Shown here: piece after piece, positions 1 through 7,546 of the stretch
Layout: each line of letters begins with the position of its first letter
How positions within the stretch are numbered: the first letter of the stretch is position 1
Source of the DNA: Syntrophomonas sp. UBA5288
Lineage (GTDB): Bacteria; Bacillota; Syntrophomonadia; Syntrophomonadales; Syntrophomonadaceae
Direction: 5' to 3'
Assembly: GCA_002408445.1 (NCBI GenBank)
Contig: DHSK01000050.1
Span: 1-15,901 of the forward strand
DNA: 15,901 nt
Position numbers and translations under genes: made by a program
The notes under the pieces: model-generated
The model's input: only the letters and a program-made list of their open reading frames with translations
What the model was told of the DNA's origin: nothing
The model's database searches: none

Positions 1-655
1 ATCATTCGGAGCGGTTCCTCAATTTCGACCATCTGACGCTCATTGGCGAACTAATTGGCCCGGAATACCGGGAAAAAGTCAGCAAACGCATCAATAATCG
101 GCTGAGAAGTGCGCATCTTGGCGGCTGCCCGCAGGAGATGTCAAAATGTGCCGATTCCAAGATCAGAGAGTACCTTCCGACTGGAATCACCCAGGCACTG
201 TCTTCTATGGATTTCATAAGGGACGGTCTCAATATCTGCGTTCTTGGACCATCAGACAGTGGAAAATCTTATCTTGCGAAGGCGATAGGCATAAGTGCCT
301 GTCAAAACTATAGGGTCGGCTATTATCACTGTGAAAACATCCTTGAGCAGATGGTTTCTCTGAAAATCTCTGATTATCCAAAGTATCAGAGAAAAATCAA
401 ACAGTTGACCAACCTTGGTTTGTTAATCCTTGACAATTTTCTGTTGCATACGATAACCGACGAGAGGGAAATCAAAGTCCTGTTCGAAATCCTGGAAAAA
501 CGCTGTGAATTGTCCAGAAGCACCATTGTCTGCTCACAGAGGGAACCTAGAGCTGGCCATCCATGATCCTTAACGACGAAGTCTCATCGAATGCGATTAT
601 GAAACGTGTTACAAAACATTACACAATCGTCATAAATCCAAAGGTTACAGTCTAA
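1..655 (+). pseudogene. istB: IS21-family helper ATPase IstB, 5'-truncated by window and frameshifted
   Basis: IstB is the AAA+ partner of the IS21 transposase IstA. The reading frame is open from base 3 and carries the IstB N-terminal region. A P-loop follows (GPSDSGKS, about 250-273), then a Walker B-like LLILDNF (about 421-441), where most family members have Asp-Asp. The frame stops at 564-566 after the SQREP motif. The missing C-terminus continues in another frame from about 551 (SWPSMILNDEVSSNAIMK) to a TAA at 653-655. Inserting one base near 548-549 restores SQREPESW, the usual family sequence, so a single-base deletion is the simplest reading. No istA is visible because the window starts inside istB. 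The element is probably inactive unless the shift is a sequencing error or programmed. Confidence 0.85.
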
Positions 656-840
656 TTATTTGGGCGGCCGTTCGGTAGCGCCGGGTGGCCGCTGGCAAAC
701 GCATCAGTGACCGCTCGCGGGCGCAGATTGCAATCAAAATGCGGTGGAAAATATCGTTATAAAAAAGGTCCCGAAAACACCTGACGAGGCACTGTCCTGG
801 GAGTGGTGACCAAATAACTCGGTAACCGCCCATTATAAAA
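656..840. mobile_element. probable right-end segment of the IS21-family element
   Basis: This stretch directly follows the istB remains and has no credible gene. It is GC-richer than the DNA to its right. It contains recurring GG(C/T)GGCCG-like words near 662-697 and related GGTGACC/GGTAACC words near 803-830, as expected of the multiple transposase-binding repeats at IS21 ends. The exact terminus and any target duplication cannot be fixed from one end. Confidence 0.35.
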
Positions 841-849
841 ATAGCGATA

Positions 850-884
850 CCGTACTACTTAGATAGTAATACGGGATCTTTTTT
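850..884. terminator. stem-loop with T-tract between the IS end and merR
   Basis: Arms 850-859 and 865-874 pair at 9 of 10 positions around a 5-base loop. On the + strand they are followed by GATCTTTTTT, which fits a rho-independent terminator. On the minus strand the hairpin lies about 35 bases past the merR stop and is followed by an AT-rich run with five Ts, so it may serve that gene too. Confidence 0.5.
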
Positions 885-910
885 GAGAAGCTTTTGGACT
901 CACTATTTTG

Positions 911-1804
911 CTAGTTCCTTATGAGACATCCATTATCCAATCTTGTAATCTCAGGATACTTTGATAATATTTTTTCATTAGCAATTTCAAGTTGTTGATA
1001 ATACTCGGCATAAGAACCACTTAACCTTTTCATTGCCGGGATAAAAACATTATAGTATCCACTTGTTTGATTAAACTCCTTAAGCATCTCCTGAATTTTG
1101 AAAGCAGGAGAATTTTTATATTCATCAGACTTTTTATATTCAAGATACCATGTCAGCATTTCCCTGTTTTCTGATAAAAACTGTTCAGGGTTTTCCACAG
1201 ACCTCTTGGTTTGTTCATTCATCTCCCCAATATTCTCTGCGCTGATGTGCCGGGTGTTTTCAAGCAGAAAATCCTGCAAATCTTTTGGAAAGGTCAATGC
1301 AGGAACCTCATCCAGAAACTCTATGATTGCTTTATAAGCAGCCTGTTGTTGGGGGGTCGAAATCGGCTCATTCAAAAATCGGGCAAAATGCAAACAAATA
1401 AAGCGGCCGTAAAATCCGGGAAACGCCTCTAACAGCTTATCCGTAACCGTTTGATTCTGCTCAATGGCATTCAAGGTTGTTTCTATTTCTGCAAAACTCT
1501 TACCGATACTAAGCTGGTCAAGTATTGCTTGTTTTGCTTTTTCCCTTTGTACGCACAATTCTTTTTGTACTGCTATTTTTTGTAAAACCTCTCCTTTTTC
1601 ATCTGCAAGTATCGCTTTAATATCATCTGTACCAAGTCCTATTTTACGAAAGACAGAAATTTTCTTTAAATGCTCTACATCATTTTCATTGAAATATTTA
1701 TATCCGTTTTCTAAAATTTCAGGGAAAACCAATCCTTGATTTATATAATATTCAATTGCTTTTTTGGTTAAATTGGTTGCCTTGCTTACTTCACTAATTA
1801 ACAT
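911..1804 (-). CDS. MerR-family transcriptional regulator with long C-terminal domain
   Basis: This encodes a 297-residue protein. Residues 1-70 are a typical MerR winged-helix DNA-binding domain: MLISEVSK, then KKAIEYYINQGL, then YKYFNENDVEHLKKI. A long helix (about 75-105) would form the dimerising coiled coil. The remaining 190 residues are an uncharacterised, mostly helical effector domain without the Cys pattern of metal sensors, so the inducer is unknown. The ATG at 1804 is chosen because GAGGTGAT lies just upstream. A longer frame from a TTG at 1822 would begin inside the predicted promoter -10 box. The promoter at 1822-1852 has a 19-bp spacer with a dyad, the layout MerR proteins use, so autoregulation is likely. 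No divergent target gene is present. Confidence 0.85.
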   Translation of the reverse strand: MLISEVSKATNLTKKAIEYYINQGLVFPEILENGYKYFNENDVEHLKKISVFRKIGLGTDDIKAILADEKGEVLQKIAVQKELCVQREKAKQAILDQLSIGKSFAEIETTLNAIEQNQTVTDKLLEAFPGFYGRFICLHFARFLNEPISTPQQQAAYKAIIEFLDEVPALTFPKDLQDFLLENTRHISAENIGEMNEQTKRSVENPEQFLSENREMLTWYLEYKKSDEYKNSPAFKIQEMLKEFNQTSGYYNVFIPAMKRLSGSYAEYYQQLEIANEKILSKYPEITRLDNGCLIRN

Positions 1805-1821
1805 TTTATCACCTCGAATCA

Positions 1822-1852
1822 ATCATAAGCTAACACCCAAGGTTATAGTCAA
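1822..1852 (-). promoter_or_regulatory. MerR-type promoter/operator of the merR gene
   Basis: Read on the minus strand, TTGACT (1847-1852) and TATGAT (1822-1827) are separated by exactly 19 bp (1828-1846). This is the overlong spacing typical of MerR-controlled promoters. The spacer is spanned by a dyad CTA-N2-ACC-N3-GGT-N2-TAG (1830-1848). The predicted transcript start falls right at the ribosome binding site of the merR gene. Binding by that protein is inferred from the layout. Confidence 0.7.
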
Positions 1853-1863
1853 TAGGTGCTCAT
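1825..1863. repeat. 39-bp direct repeat, copy 1 (contains the MerR-type promoter)
   Basis: This matches 8594-8631 in the same orientation at 36 of 39 aligned positions (two substitutions and one missing base in copy 2). The similarity stops sharply on both sides. The repeat covers the -35 box, the 19-bp spacer with its dyad and about 11 bp further upstream. Confidence 0.85.
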
Positions 1864-1892
1864 GTAAGAATGAGGATCAATCAGCGTTAAGT

Positions 1893-2210
1893 TTACCGTA
1901 CCAGCCAGCCGTAATCCTGCCTGCAATCCACAATGTAGTCAACGTATACCGTCTGATCTTTAACTTGGTATAAAATAATATACCATTTCTCAACGAACAT
2001 CTTGTGGTATTTGTTTGGCGGAATAAACTCGGACTCCAGAAATGGAAATCGCTGCGGCATTTGTTGTAAGGAACGAATGGCATCCAGCAGGTCGTTTTTG
2101 ATTTTGCGGGCGGCGGTGGGACTTTTCTGGGCCAGAAAACGGACATGGCCCACCAGCATTTGACGGGCGCGGTCGGAAACAATCACCTTATTCTGAGGTT
2201 TCTTTTCCAT
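1893..2210 (-). CDS. RelE/ParE-superfamily toxin of a type II toxin-antitoxin pair
   Basis: This is a 105-residue protein with the RelE/ParE layout. Two N-terminal helices (about 10-45, ARQMLVGHVRFLAQKSP, then AARKIKNDLLDAI) are followed by a beta-sheet core ending in YIILYQVKDQTVYVDYIVDCRQDYGWL. Proteins of this family either cleave ribosome-bound mRNA (RelE) or poison gyrase (ParE), and the sequence alone does not settle which. The ATG at 2210 is chosen because a GAGGTGG ribosome binding site sits 5 bases upstream. Longer in-frame extensions have no such site. The gene overlaps the end of the antitoxin gene by 23 bases, the usual translational coupling of such pairs. It appears intact. Confidence 0.85.
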   Translation of the reverse strand: MEKKPQNKVIVSDRARQMLVGHVRFLAQKSPTAARKIKNDLLDAIRSLQQMPQRFPFLESEFIPPNKYHKMFVEKWYIILYQVKDQTVYVDYIVDCRQDYGWLVR

Positions 2211-2478
2211 GTTCCACCTCATCAATAATGCTGTCCAGGTAGCTATCCAGTTCATCCGGTGTTGTTCCGGTGCGCCCGGCCAAACGATCTTCTTCGACGG
2301 CCAGCAGTTCTTCCCGCAACTTCAGCATTTTTTCACGGCGGGTAAACGTTTCTATATCCATCACCACAAGATCGCCCTCGCCGTTTTTAGTAAGATATAC
2401 CGGTTCACCGGTAGACCTGCACAAATCCGCTATCTCATTGTAGTTCTGCCGGATGCTGGCGGAGGGTTTAATCTGCAT
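2188..2478 (-). CDS. Phd/YefM-family antitoxin
   Basis: This is a 96-residue antitoxin that should neutralise the overlapping RelE/ParE-type toxin and repress the operon. The N-terminal half is the Phd/YefM DNA-binding fold: IKPSASIRQNYNEIADLCR, then GEPVYLTKNGEGDLVVMDIETF. The C-terminal half is acidic and helical (about 50-96, ending DSIIDEVEHGKETSE) and would wrap the toxin. The ATG at 2478 is preceded by AAGGAG about 8 bases upstream. It is first in a two-gene minus-strand operon, the normal antitoxin-toxin order. Confidence 0.9.
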   Translation of the reverse strand: MQIKPSASIRQNYNEIADLCRSTGEPVYLTKNGEGDLVVMDIETFTRREKMLKLREELLAVEEDRLAGRTGTTPDELDSYLDSIIDEVEHGKETSE

Positions 2479-2511
2479 GGGATCAACTCCTTATAGTAAA
2501 ATTCTAACCAC

Positions 2512-2517
2512 ATTATA
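2512..2517 (-). promoter_or_regulatory. candidate -10 box for the toxin-antitoxin operon
   Basis: A perfect TATAAT on the minus strand lies 34 bases upstream of the antitoxin start. No good -35 box is seen at 16-18 bp, so this promoter would be weak or activator-dependent. Confidence 0.35.
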
Positions 2518-2596
2518 GCTCTTTCATGCTATGGAATCCACTGTTTTGATTAGAACCTTTTAGACCCTTCAAATTCCCACAGTCATCTCATCCCTA

Positions 2597-2659
2597 ACGC
2601 TATTTTCAAATAGTCGTTGTAATCCTTTCCGCGCCGGGGCGACTCGTTGGAAATAGCGT
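2597..2659. repeat. large imperfect inverted repeat (stem-loop) between toxin-antitoxin genes and ribB remnant
   Basis: ACGCTATTT at 2597-2605 pairs perfectly with 2651-2659. Pairing continues inward for four more positions (one G-U). After a two-base mismatch, AGTCG (2612-2616) pairs with CGACT (2640-2644). The loop is GC-rich. It has no T-tract on either side, so it is not a standard terminator. Its role is unknown. Confidence 0.6.
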
Positions 2660-2693
2660 AGGTAGAGAGAAGTTGAGGGTGTAATTGAATAGC

Positions 2694-3170
2694 CTATGGT
2701 TGGCCAACGATCCTTTGGCGATAATAAACCAGGTCATTGACAGTTAAAACCTGGAAGCAATGCTTTTCCGCAAAAGCTATAACTTCAGGCAGGCGAGCCA
2801 TAGTTCCATCAGGATTGGTAAGCTCGCACAGGACTCCATAAGGCTTAAGTCCGGCCAACCTCATAAGATCAACGTTTGCTTCTGTATGGCCCCTCCTTTC
2901 CAGTACTCCTCCCGGTTTCGCACAAAGAGGGAAAACGTGGCCGGGACAATGAATGTCCTTGGGCCCAGCATTATCGGCTATAGCTGCTTTAATCGTAGTA
3001 ACACGGTCGGCGGCCGATACCCCGGTAGTAACACCCTGGGCCGCCTCTATGGAAACCGTAAATGCAGTTTGAAAGAGACTGGTGTTGTTTTCAACCATCA
3101 TACTCAACCCAAGTTCTCCTACCTTTTCCTCTGGAAGGCATAGACAAACAATGCCGCTGCATTCACGGAT
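2694..3170 (-). pseudogene. ribB: 3' part of 3,4-dihydroxy-2-butanone 4-phosphate synthase (RibB)
   Basis: RibB makes the four-carbon precursor of riboflavin from ribulose 5-phosphate. About 158 codons match the C-terminal two thirds of E. coli-type RibB: IRECSGIVCLCL, MVENNTS, FTVSIEAAQGVTTGVSAADR, PGHVFPL, GHTEANVDLMRLAGL, ELTNPDGTMARLPE, ending at a TAG (2694-2696). The first 60 or so residues are missing, including the acidic DREnEgD-type metal and substrate loop, so it cannot be a functional synthase. The open frame runs past 3170 only as antisense of the araC fragment, so similarity ends exactly where that begins. The reading frame is still intact, which suggests a recent break. No GTP cyclohydrolase II part and no FMN riboswitch are present. 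Confidence 0.85.
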
Positions 3171-3542
3171 ATGCAAGCAGCAAACACGAAACGCCTCCAA
3201 AGTGTCTTTCGTTATATTAAAAACAACTATACCCAGGCAATCGATTTGAAGCAACTTGCAGACATCGCCTGTTTGAGTGTCGGCCATTTCTGTAGGATTT
3301 TCAAGAAACTCACCGGAAGGTCAGCCATAGATTACATAACCCAGCTGCGCGTCGAAAAAGCTGCCCTGCTTCTGAGACAAGGCGAATACAATATTAAAGA
3401 AATTGCCTTTGCGACCGGCTTTAACGATTCAAATTACTTTACCAGAGTATTTAAAAAATACAAAAACACGGCACCTAGTGAGTTCAAAAAAAGATTGGCT
3501 GGTGAAGACAGCTCACATACAAAAGAGGCAAGAATAATGTGA
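3171..3542 (+). pseudogene. AraC-family regulator, C-terminal DNA-binding part only
   Basis: This encodes up to 123 residues containing both helix-turn-helix motifs of the AraC/XylS domain: LKQLADIACLSVGHFCRIFKK (first) and YNIKEIAFATGFNDSNYFTRVFKK (second), followed by the PSEFKKR tail. The N-terminal sensing domain of a normal 250-300-residue member is absent. Family similarity starts about eight codons after the ATG at 3171. The ATG has no ribosome binding site, because the sequence just upstream is the antisense of the ribB fragment. A short SoxS/MarA-like stand-alone regulator of this size would be possible in principle. The lack of translation signals and the abrupt junction make a truncated gene more likely. 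Confidence 0.75.
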
Positions 3543-3600
3543 TGAAATTTGGAATTTATTAGCTTTCCACGATATGCTTATATTCAAGCAGTATCAAAAA

Positions 3601-3660
3601 CTAAAGATATAACGTATAAATTGTTTCCACATCTTGAATCGTTGCTTGCTCTATAAACAT
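3601..3660 (-). pseudogene. 5' stub of a GNAT-type N-acetyltransferase
   Basis: Nineteen codons on the minus strand (MFIEQATIQDVETIYTLYL) resemble the start of many GNAT acetyltransferases (the MxIRxATxxDxxxI pattern). They follow a good AAGGTGAT ribosome binding site at 3665-3672. The frame then hits TAG (3601-3603), and nothing recognisable follows in any frame before the araC remnant. It lies 77 bases beyond the ABC exporter genes on the same strand, so it may once have been the last gene of that operon. The assignment rests on a short match. Confidence 0.4.
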
Positions 3661-3737
3661 AAAAATCACCTTACTTATGTAGTTATATAAATAATCTAAA
3701 AGCCGTATCATAATCTGGAATTTGATGGAGCGCCTTA

Positions 3738-5669
3738 TTATTCGAGTTCAAATGCGCCTGTATACAGTTGATAGTATTTTCCTCTCTCTTCAATGAGCTG
3801 TTCATGGCTGCCGCGCTCAATGATACGGCCATCCTCCAACACCATAATTACGTCGGAATTCTGAATGGTTGACAGGCGATGGGCAATTACAAAAACCGTC
3901 CGGCCTTTCATTAAGGCATCCATGCCCTTTTGGACTATCGCTTCGGTTCTGGTATCAATCGAAGAAGTGGCTTCATCCAGAATCATGACGGGCGGGTCTG
4001 CCACCGCCGCACGGGCAATGGAAATAAGCTGCCGCTGCCCTTGCGAAAGGCCGCTGCCATCGCCTTCCAGCACGGTGCTATATCCCTGCGGAAGCATACG
4101 GATAAATCCGTCGGCATTCGCCAGCTTGGCGGCCGCAATGCATTCTTCATCTGTCGCATCCAGCTTGCCGTAGCGAATATTGTCCATGACCGTTCCTGTA
4201 AACAGGTTAACATCCTGCAAAACAATGCCGAGCGAACGGCGAAGGTCGGCTTTTTTTATTTTATTAATATTTATTCCGTCATACCGGATCTTTCCGTCGG
4301 CAAGATCATAAAAGCGATTTATAAGATTAGTAATAGTCGTTTTTCCGGCGCCGGTCGCGCCGACAAAAGCCACCTTCTGGCCGGGTTCTGCGTAAAGCGT
4401 AATATTGTGCAAAACGATGTTATTCTCCTCGTAGGCAAAATCCACATCGAAGAAGCGAAGGTCCCCCCGCAACGGCGTATAGGTTACCGTACCGTCGCTG
4501 TGTGGATGCTTCCATGCCCATGTTTCCGTGCGTTCCTTGCATTCTCTTATTTCCCCGTTTTCCATTTTGGCATTGACGAGAGTGACATATCCGCCGTCCT
4601 GTTCGCTTTCCTCATCCATCAGTTCAAAAATTCTTGATGCACCGGCGAGGGCCATAACCACCATGTTGAACTGCATGGAAATCTGACCGATCGGGTTGAT
4701 AAAGCCGCGGGACAAGGTAAGAAAAGATACGATCGTACCGATCGTCAGGACGTTGATGCCGGTAAGACTCAGGTTGGGAATCCCCGCTATACCTGCTGCG
4801 CCCCCGATTATGGCAAGCAGCACATAGAGCATATAACCCATATTGCCGACAACCGGCATGGTGATGTTGCCGTACGTGTTCGCCGCAGTTGCACAGTAAC
4901 AGAGTTCATCATTCTTATTATCAAACTCTTCTTCAATCTTTTTTTCATGGCAGAAAACTTTTACCACCTTCTGGCCGTTAATCATTTCTTCGATATAACC
5001 GTTAACATCGCCCAGGGACTGCTGTTGCTTCATAAAAAAGGTCCCGCTTCTGCCTACCAGAGCCTTAATTACCTTCAACAAAACAAAGGCAAATAAAGCA
5101 ACGATGACGGTAAGGCCGACGCTGAGATAAAGCATGGCAAAAAATGCTGCTATAACGCTAACCAGGGAAGCGAACATCTGCGGCAAGCTCTGAGAAATCG
5201 CCTGGCGCAACGTATCAGTATCATTGGTATAGTGGCTCATTACATCGCCGTAGGTATGTGTGTCAAAATAGCGGATCGGCAGAGTCTGCATATGCATGAA
5301 CATCTCGTCGCGGATTTTTTTCAGCGTACCTTGCGCGATGACAACCATTGTCCGGTTGTAGAACAAAGCGGCAAGCACACCAATTATATAGATGAATCCC
5401 ATAAAAAGAATCGCTCGGAACAGCCCTGCAAATGCGGGGTGCGTCTGTCCCAGCAAAGGAACGATGTACTTATCGATCAGGATTTTAAGGAACAGAGAGG
5501 ATGCCGCGCTTGCAACCGCGCTTAACAGTATACAGACAACAACTGAAAGCAGTTGCATTTTATAGGCGGCCATATAGGAAAACAACCTTTTGACCGTACC
5601 TGGCTTGAAATGCTGTACCGGATGCCTGCTGTGCGTTTTCGGATTCCCCTTCAGCAGCATTTTATTCAT
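3738..5669 (-). CDS. heterodimeric ABC exporter, subunit with the intact catalytic site
   Basis: This is a 643-residue half-transporter. Its six transmembrane helices lie within about residues 38-345. A linker of about 50 residues (350-400, charged, with WAWKHPH) follows, then an ATPase domain. Walker A is GATGAGKTT (437-445), the Q-loop Gln is 485, the signature is LSQGQ (541-545) in place of LSGGQ, Walker B is VMILDE with catalytic Glu566, and the switch His is 597. The odd signature faces the degenerate site of the partner, as known for TM287/288- and BmrCD-type pairs. The ATG at 5669 is chosen because AGGAGG lies 8 bases upstream. It overlaps the stop of the preceding gene by 8 bases, so translation is coupled. 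Export of drugs or other amphiphiles is probable; the substrate is unknown. Confidence 0.9.
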   Translation of the reverse strand: MNKMLLKGNPKTHSRHPVQHFKPGTVKRLFSYMAAYKMQLLSVVVCILLSAVASAASSLFLKILIDKYIVPLLGQTHPAFAGLFRAILFMGFIYIIGVLAALFYNRTMVVIAQGTLKKIRDEMFMHMQTLPIRYFDTHTYGDVMSHYTNDTDTLRQAISQSLPQMFASLVSVIAAFFAMLYLSVGLTVIVALFAFVLLKVIKALVGRSGTFFMKQQQSLGDVNGYIEEMINGQKVVKVFCHEKKIEEEFDNKNDELCYCATAANTYGNITMPVVGNMGYMLYVLLAIIGGAAGIAGIPNLSLTGINVLTIGTIVSFLTLSRGFINPIGQISMQFNMVVMALAGASRIFELMDEESEQDGGYVTLVNAKMENGEIRECKERTETWAWKHPHSDGTVTYTPLRGDLRFFDVDFAYEENNIVLHNITLYAEPGQKVAFVGATGAGKTTITNLINRFYDLADGKIRYDGININKIKKADLRRSLGIVLQDVNLFTGTVMDNIRYGKLDATDEECIAAAKLANADGFIRMLPQGYSTVLEGDGSGLSQGQRQLISIARAAVADPPVMILDEATSSIDTRTEAIVQKGMDALMKGRTVFVIAHRLSTIQNSDVIMVLEDGRIIERGSHEQLIEERGKYYQLYTGAFELE

Positions 5670-7413
5670 GGAGAAGGCCTCCTTTATTCTGAGACTCATA
5701 GACTTCCTTATAGATATCACAGGTTTTGAGCAGTTCTGCGTGCTTGCCGACCGCGTTGATTTTACCATCGTCAAGTACAACAATCTTATCGGCATCCTGT
5801 ACAGAGGCCACGCGCTGGGCAATGATAATTTTCGTTGTGTTGGGGATATCTGTTTGCAATGCCTGGCGAATCGATCTGTCCGTTTTGGTGTCGACTGCGC
5901 TGGTGGAATCGTCCAGAATCAGGATTTTAGGTTTTTTTAGCAATGCCCGGGCAATACAGATCCTCTGTTTTTGGCCGCCGGAAACATTTACGCCACCCTG
6001 CTCAATGTAAGTGTCATATTTATCCGAAAACTTCGTGATGAAACCATCAGCCTGCGCAATCTTGCAAGCGCGGACCATTTCTTCATCCGTCGCGTTCTCA
6101 TTACCCCAGCGAAGATTCTCTTTGATCGTACCGGAAAATAGCACATTCTTTTGCAGCACCATGGCCACTTGATTGCGGAGCGATTCAATATCGTAATTGC
6201 GCACATCGACACCGCCGACGCTTATTTTTCCGTTTACAACGTCGTAGAGACGCGGAATAAGCTGAACCAGACTCGATTTGGAAGAACCGGTGCCGCCGAG
6301 AATACCAACCGTTTCCCCAGATGCGATAGAAAGATTGATTCCATCAAGAACCGGTTTGTCAGCCTTTTGGGCATATGTAAAGGTGACGTTTTCAAAAGCG
6401 ACCGCACCGTCTTTTACCTTGTATACCGGATTTTCTCCGTTTTTCAAATTGCTTTCCTCAGTCATGATTTCTACAATCCGCTCCGCTGAAGCACGGGAAA
6501 TAATGATCATGACCAATACCATGGCAATCATCATCAGGCTCATAAGTATCTGCAGCGCATAGGTGATCAGGCTTGTCAGTTCCCCCGTCGATAGCCCTAT
6601 AACAGGATTGTTATTGCAAGCTATGATTTCTTTGGCTCCAAACCATGAAAGCAAAAGCATACTGACATAGAGGCAGAACTGCATCAGCGGCATAGTAAAC
6701 GCCAGTCTTTTTTCCGCCTTGGAGAAATCCTGAAAGATCGATTGCGAAATGCCTGTGAATTTCTGCTTCTCATAATCTTCACGGATATAGGATTTGACGA
6801 CCCGGATACCATGTAGATTTTCCTGAACGACATTGTTCAGACGGTCATAGGTATTGAATACCCGCACGAAAATCGGGTGCACACGCGACATGATCAGCCA
6901 TAAGCCTGTACCAAGTACTGGAATGACTGCAAGAAAGATCACTGATAAATGGATGTTGATCCGAAAGGAAAAAATCAATGCGAACACAATCATCATCGGC
7001 GCTCGCACCGCGAGCCGAATCAGCATCTGATATGCGTTCTGCACATTGGTGACGTCGGTAGTAAGCCTGGTGATAATGCTTGCAGCTGAGAATTTATCAA
7101 TATTAGAGAAAGAAAACTTCTGCACATTATAAAACATGTCACGGCGTAAATTTCTTGCGAAACCTGAAGACGCAATCGCCGCGCTGCGGCCAGCCAGAAA
7201 GCCGGTCAACAATGAAATTATCGCGAGAATAAACAGGATAAGCCCCATCGACAAAACATAAGACATATCTTCTTTATTGATACCATAATCGATTAGATAT
7301 GCCATCAGCGTGGGAATGAGGATTTCGAATATCGATTCTAGGGTCACATATACTGAGGTAAGAATGGATTCTTTTTTATACTGCCGTATACTGGCAATCA
7401 ATTTTTTTATCAT
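5662..7413 (-). CDS. heterodimeric ABC exporter, subunit with the degenerate ATP site
   Basis: This is a 583-residue half-transporter with transmembrane helices in about 18-310 and an ATPase domain in about 335-583. Walker A is GGTGSSKSS (373-381), with Ser for the third Gly. The Q-loop Gln is 421, and the signature VSGGQ (477-481) is canonical. Walker B (ILILD, 497-501) is followed by Asp502 where the catalytic Glu belongs, and the switch His is Gln533. This pattern marks the non-hydrolysing site of asymmetric exporters such as TM287/288 and LmrCD. The next gene supplies the active site. The ATG at 7413 has a modest AAAGGGAAG ribosome binding site. The gene lies 133 bases after the marR-like gene on the same strand, suggesting a regulator-transporter operon. 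Confidence 0.9.
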   Translation of the reverse strand: MIKKLIASIRQYKKESILTSVYVTLESIFEILIPTLMAYLIDYGINKEDMSYVLSMGLILFILAIISLLTGFLAGRSAAIASSGFARNLRRDMFYNVQKFSFSNIDKFSAASIITRLTTDVTNVQNAYQMLIRLAVRAPMMIVFALIFSFRINIHLSVIFLAVIPVLGTGLWLIMSRVHPIFVRVFNTYDRLNNVVQENLHGIRVVKSYIREDYEKQKFTGISQSIFQDFSKAEKRLAFTMPLMQFCLYVSMLLLSWFGAKEIIACNNNPVIGLSTGELTSLITYALQILMSLMMIAMVLVMIIISRASAERIVEIMTEESNLKNGENPVYKVKDGAVAFENVTFTYAQKADKPVLDGINLSIASGETVGILGGTGSSKSSLVQLIPRLYDVVNGKISVGGVDVRNYDIESLRNQVAMVLQKNVLFSGTIKENLRWGNENATDEEMVRACKIAQADGFITKFSDKYDTYIEQGGVNVSGGQKQRICIARALLKKPKILILDDSTSAVDTKTDRSIRQALQTDIPNTTKIIIAQRVASVQDADKIVVLDDGKINAVGKHAELLKTCDIYKEVYESQNKGGLLHE

Positions 7414-7546
7414 TTACGCTTCCCTTTCGGCCTGAGGTCTATTAAGCAGGTTGTCATATTGTTTTTCTTAGAACAGCCGCATATAAAAATGTTAAATGTC
7501 AACCAATCGTCTAAAATAAGAGTGACTATATCACCAACTTTGAAAC

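Noticed and set aside
645..833. Minus-strand frame of 62 codons in the IS21 end region
   Set aside because: No recognisable domain, no clear ribosome binding site, and it overlaps the likely IS terminus and the istB tail.
1805..1822. TTG start giving a six-residue longer MerR protein
   Set aside because: It falls inside the predicted -10 box; the ATG at 1804 has its own GAGGTGAT site.
1825..1893. Possible integron attC sites (CTAAC near the repeats and GTTAAGT/GTTGAGC downstream of both copies)
   Set aside because: The inner L-type pairing expected of attC is missing in both copies, and the shared 38-39 bp are fully explained by a promoter with a 19-bp spacer.
2597..2659. Possible CRISPR repeat (the GC-rich loop and the AATCCTTTCC-type word resemble some repeat families)
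   Set aside because: Only one copy, no spacers and no cas genes in the window.
2653..2680. Cluster of TAG/GAG triplets that might be a TRAP binding site
   Set aside because: Only four to five triplets with 1-4 base spacing, on a strand with no downstream intact gene; TRAP sites need more repeats with 2-3 base spacing.
3160..3287. FMN riboswitch upstream of ribB
   Set aside because: The region upstream of the ribB fragment is araC coding sequence and contains no RFN-like conserved words.
3543..3737. Terminator for the ABC exporter operon
   Set aside because: No hairpin with a T-tract was found after the stop at 3738; the normal end may have been lost in the rearrangement.
5670..5822. 51-codon N-terminal extension of the second ABC exporter gene
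   Set aside because: It lies entirely within the upstream exporter gene in another frame, and the ATG at 5669 has an ideal ribosome binding site.
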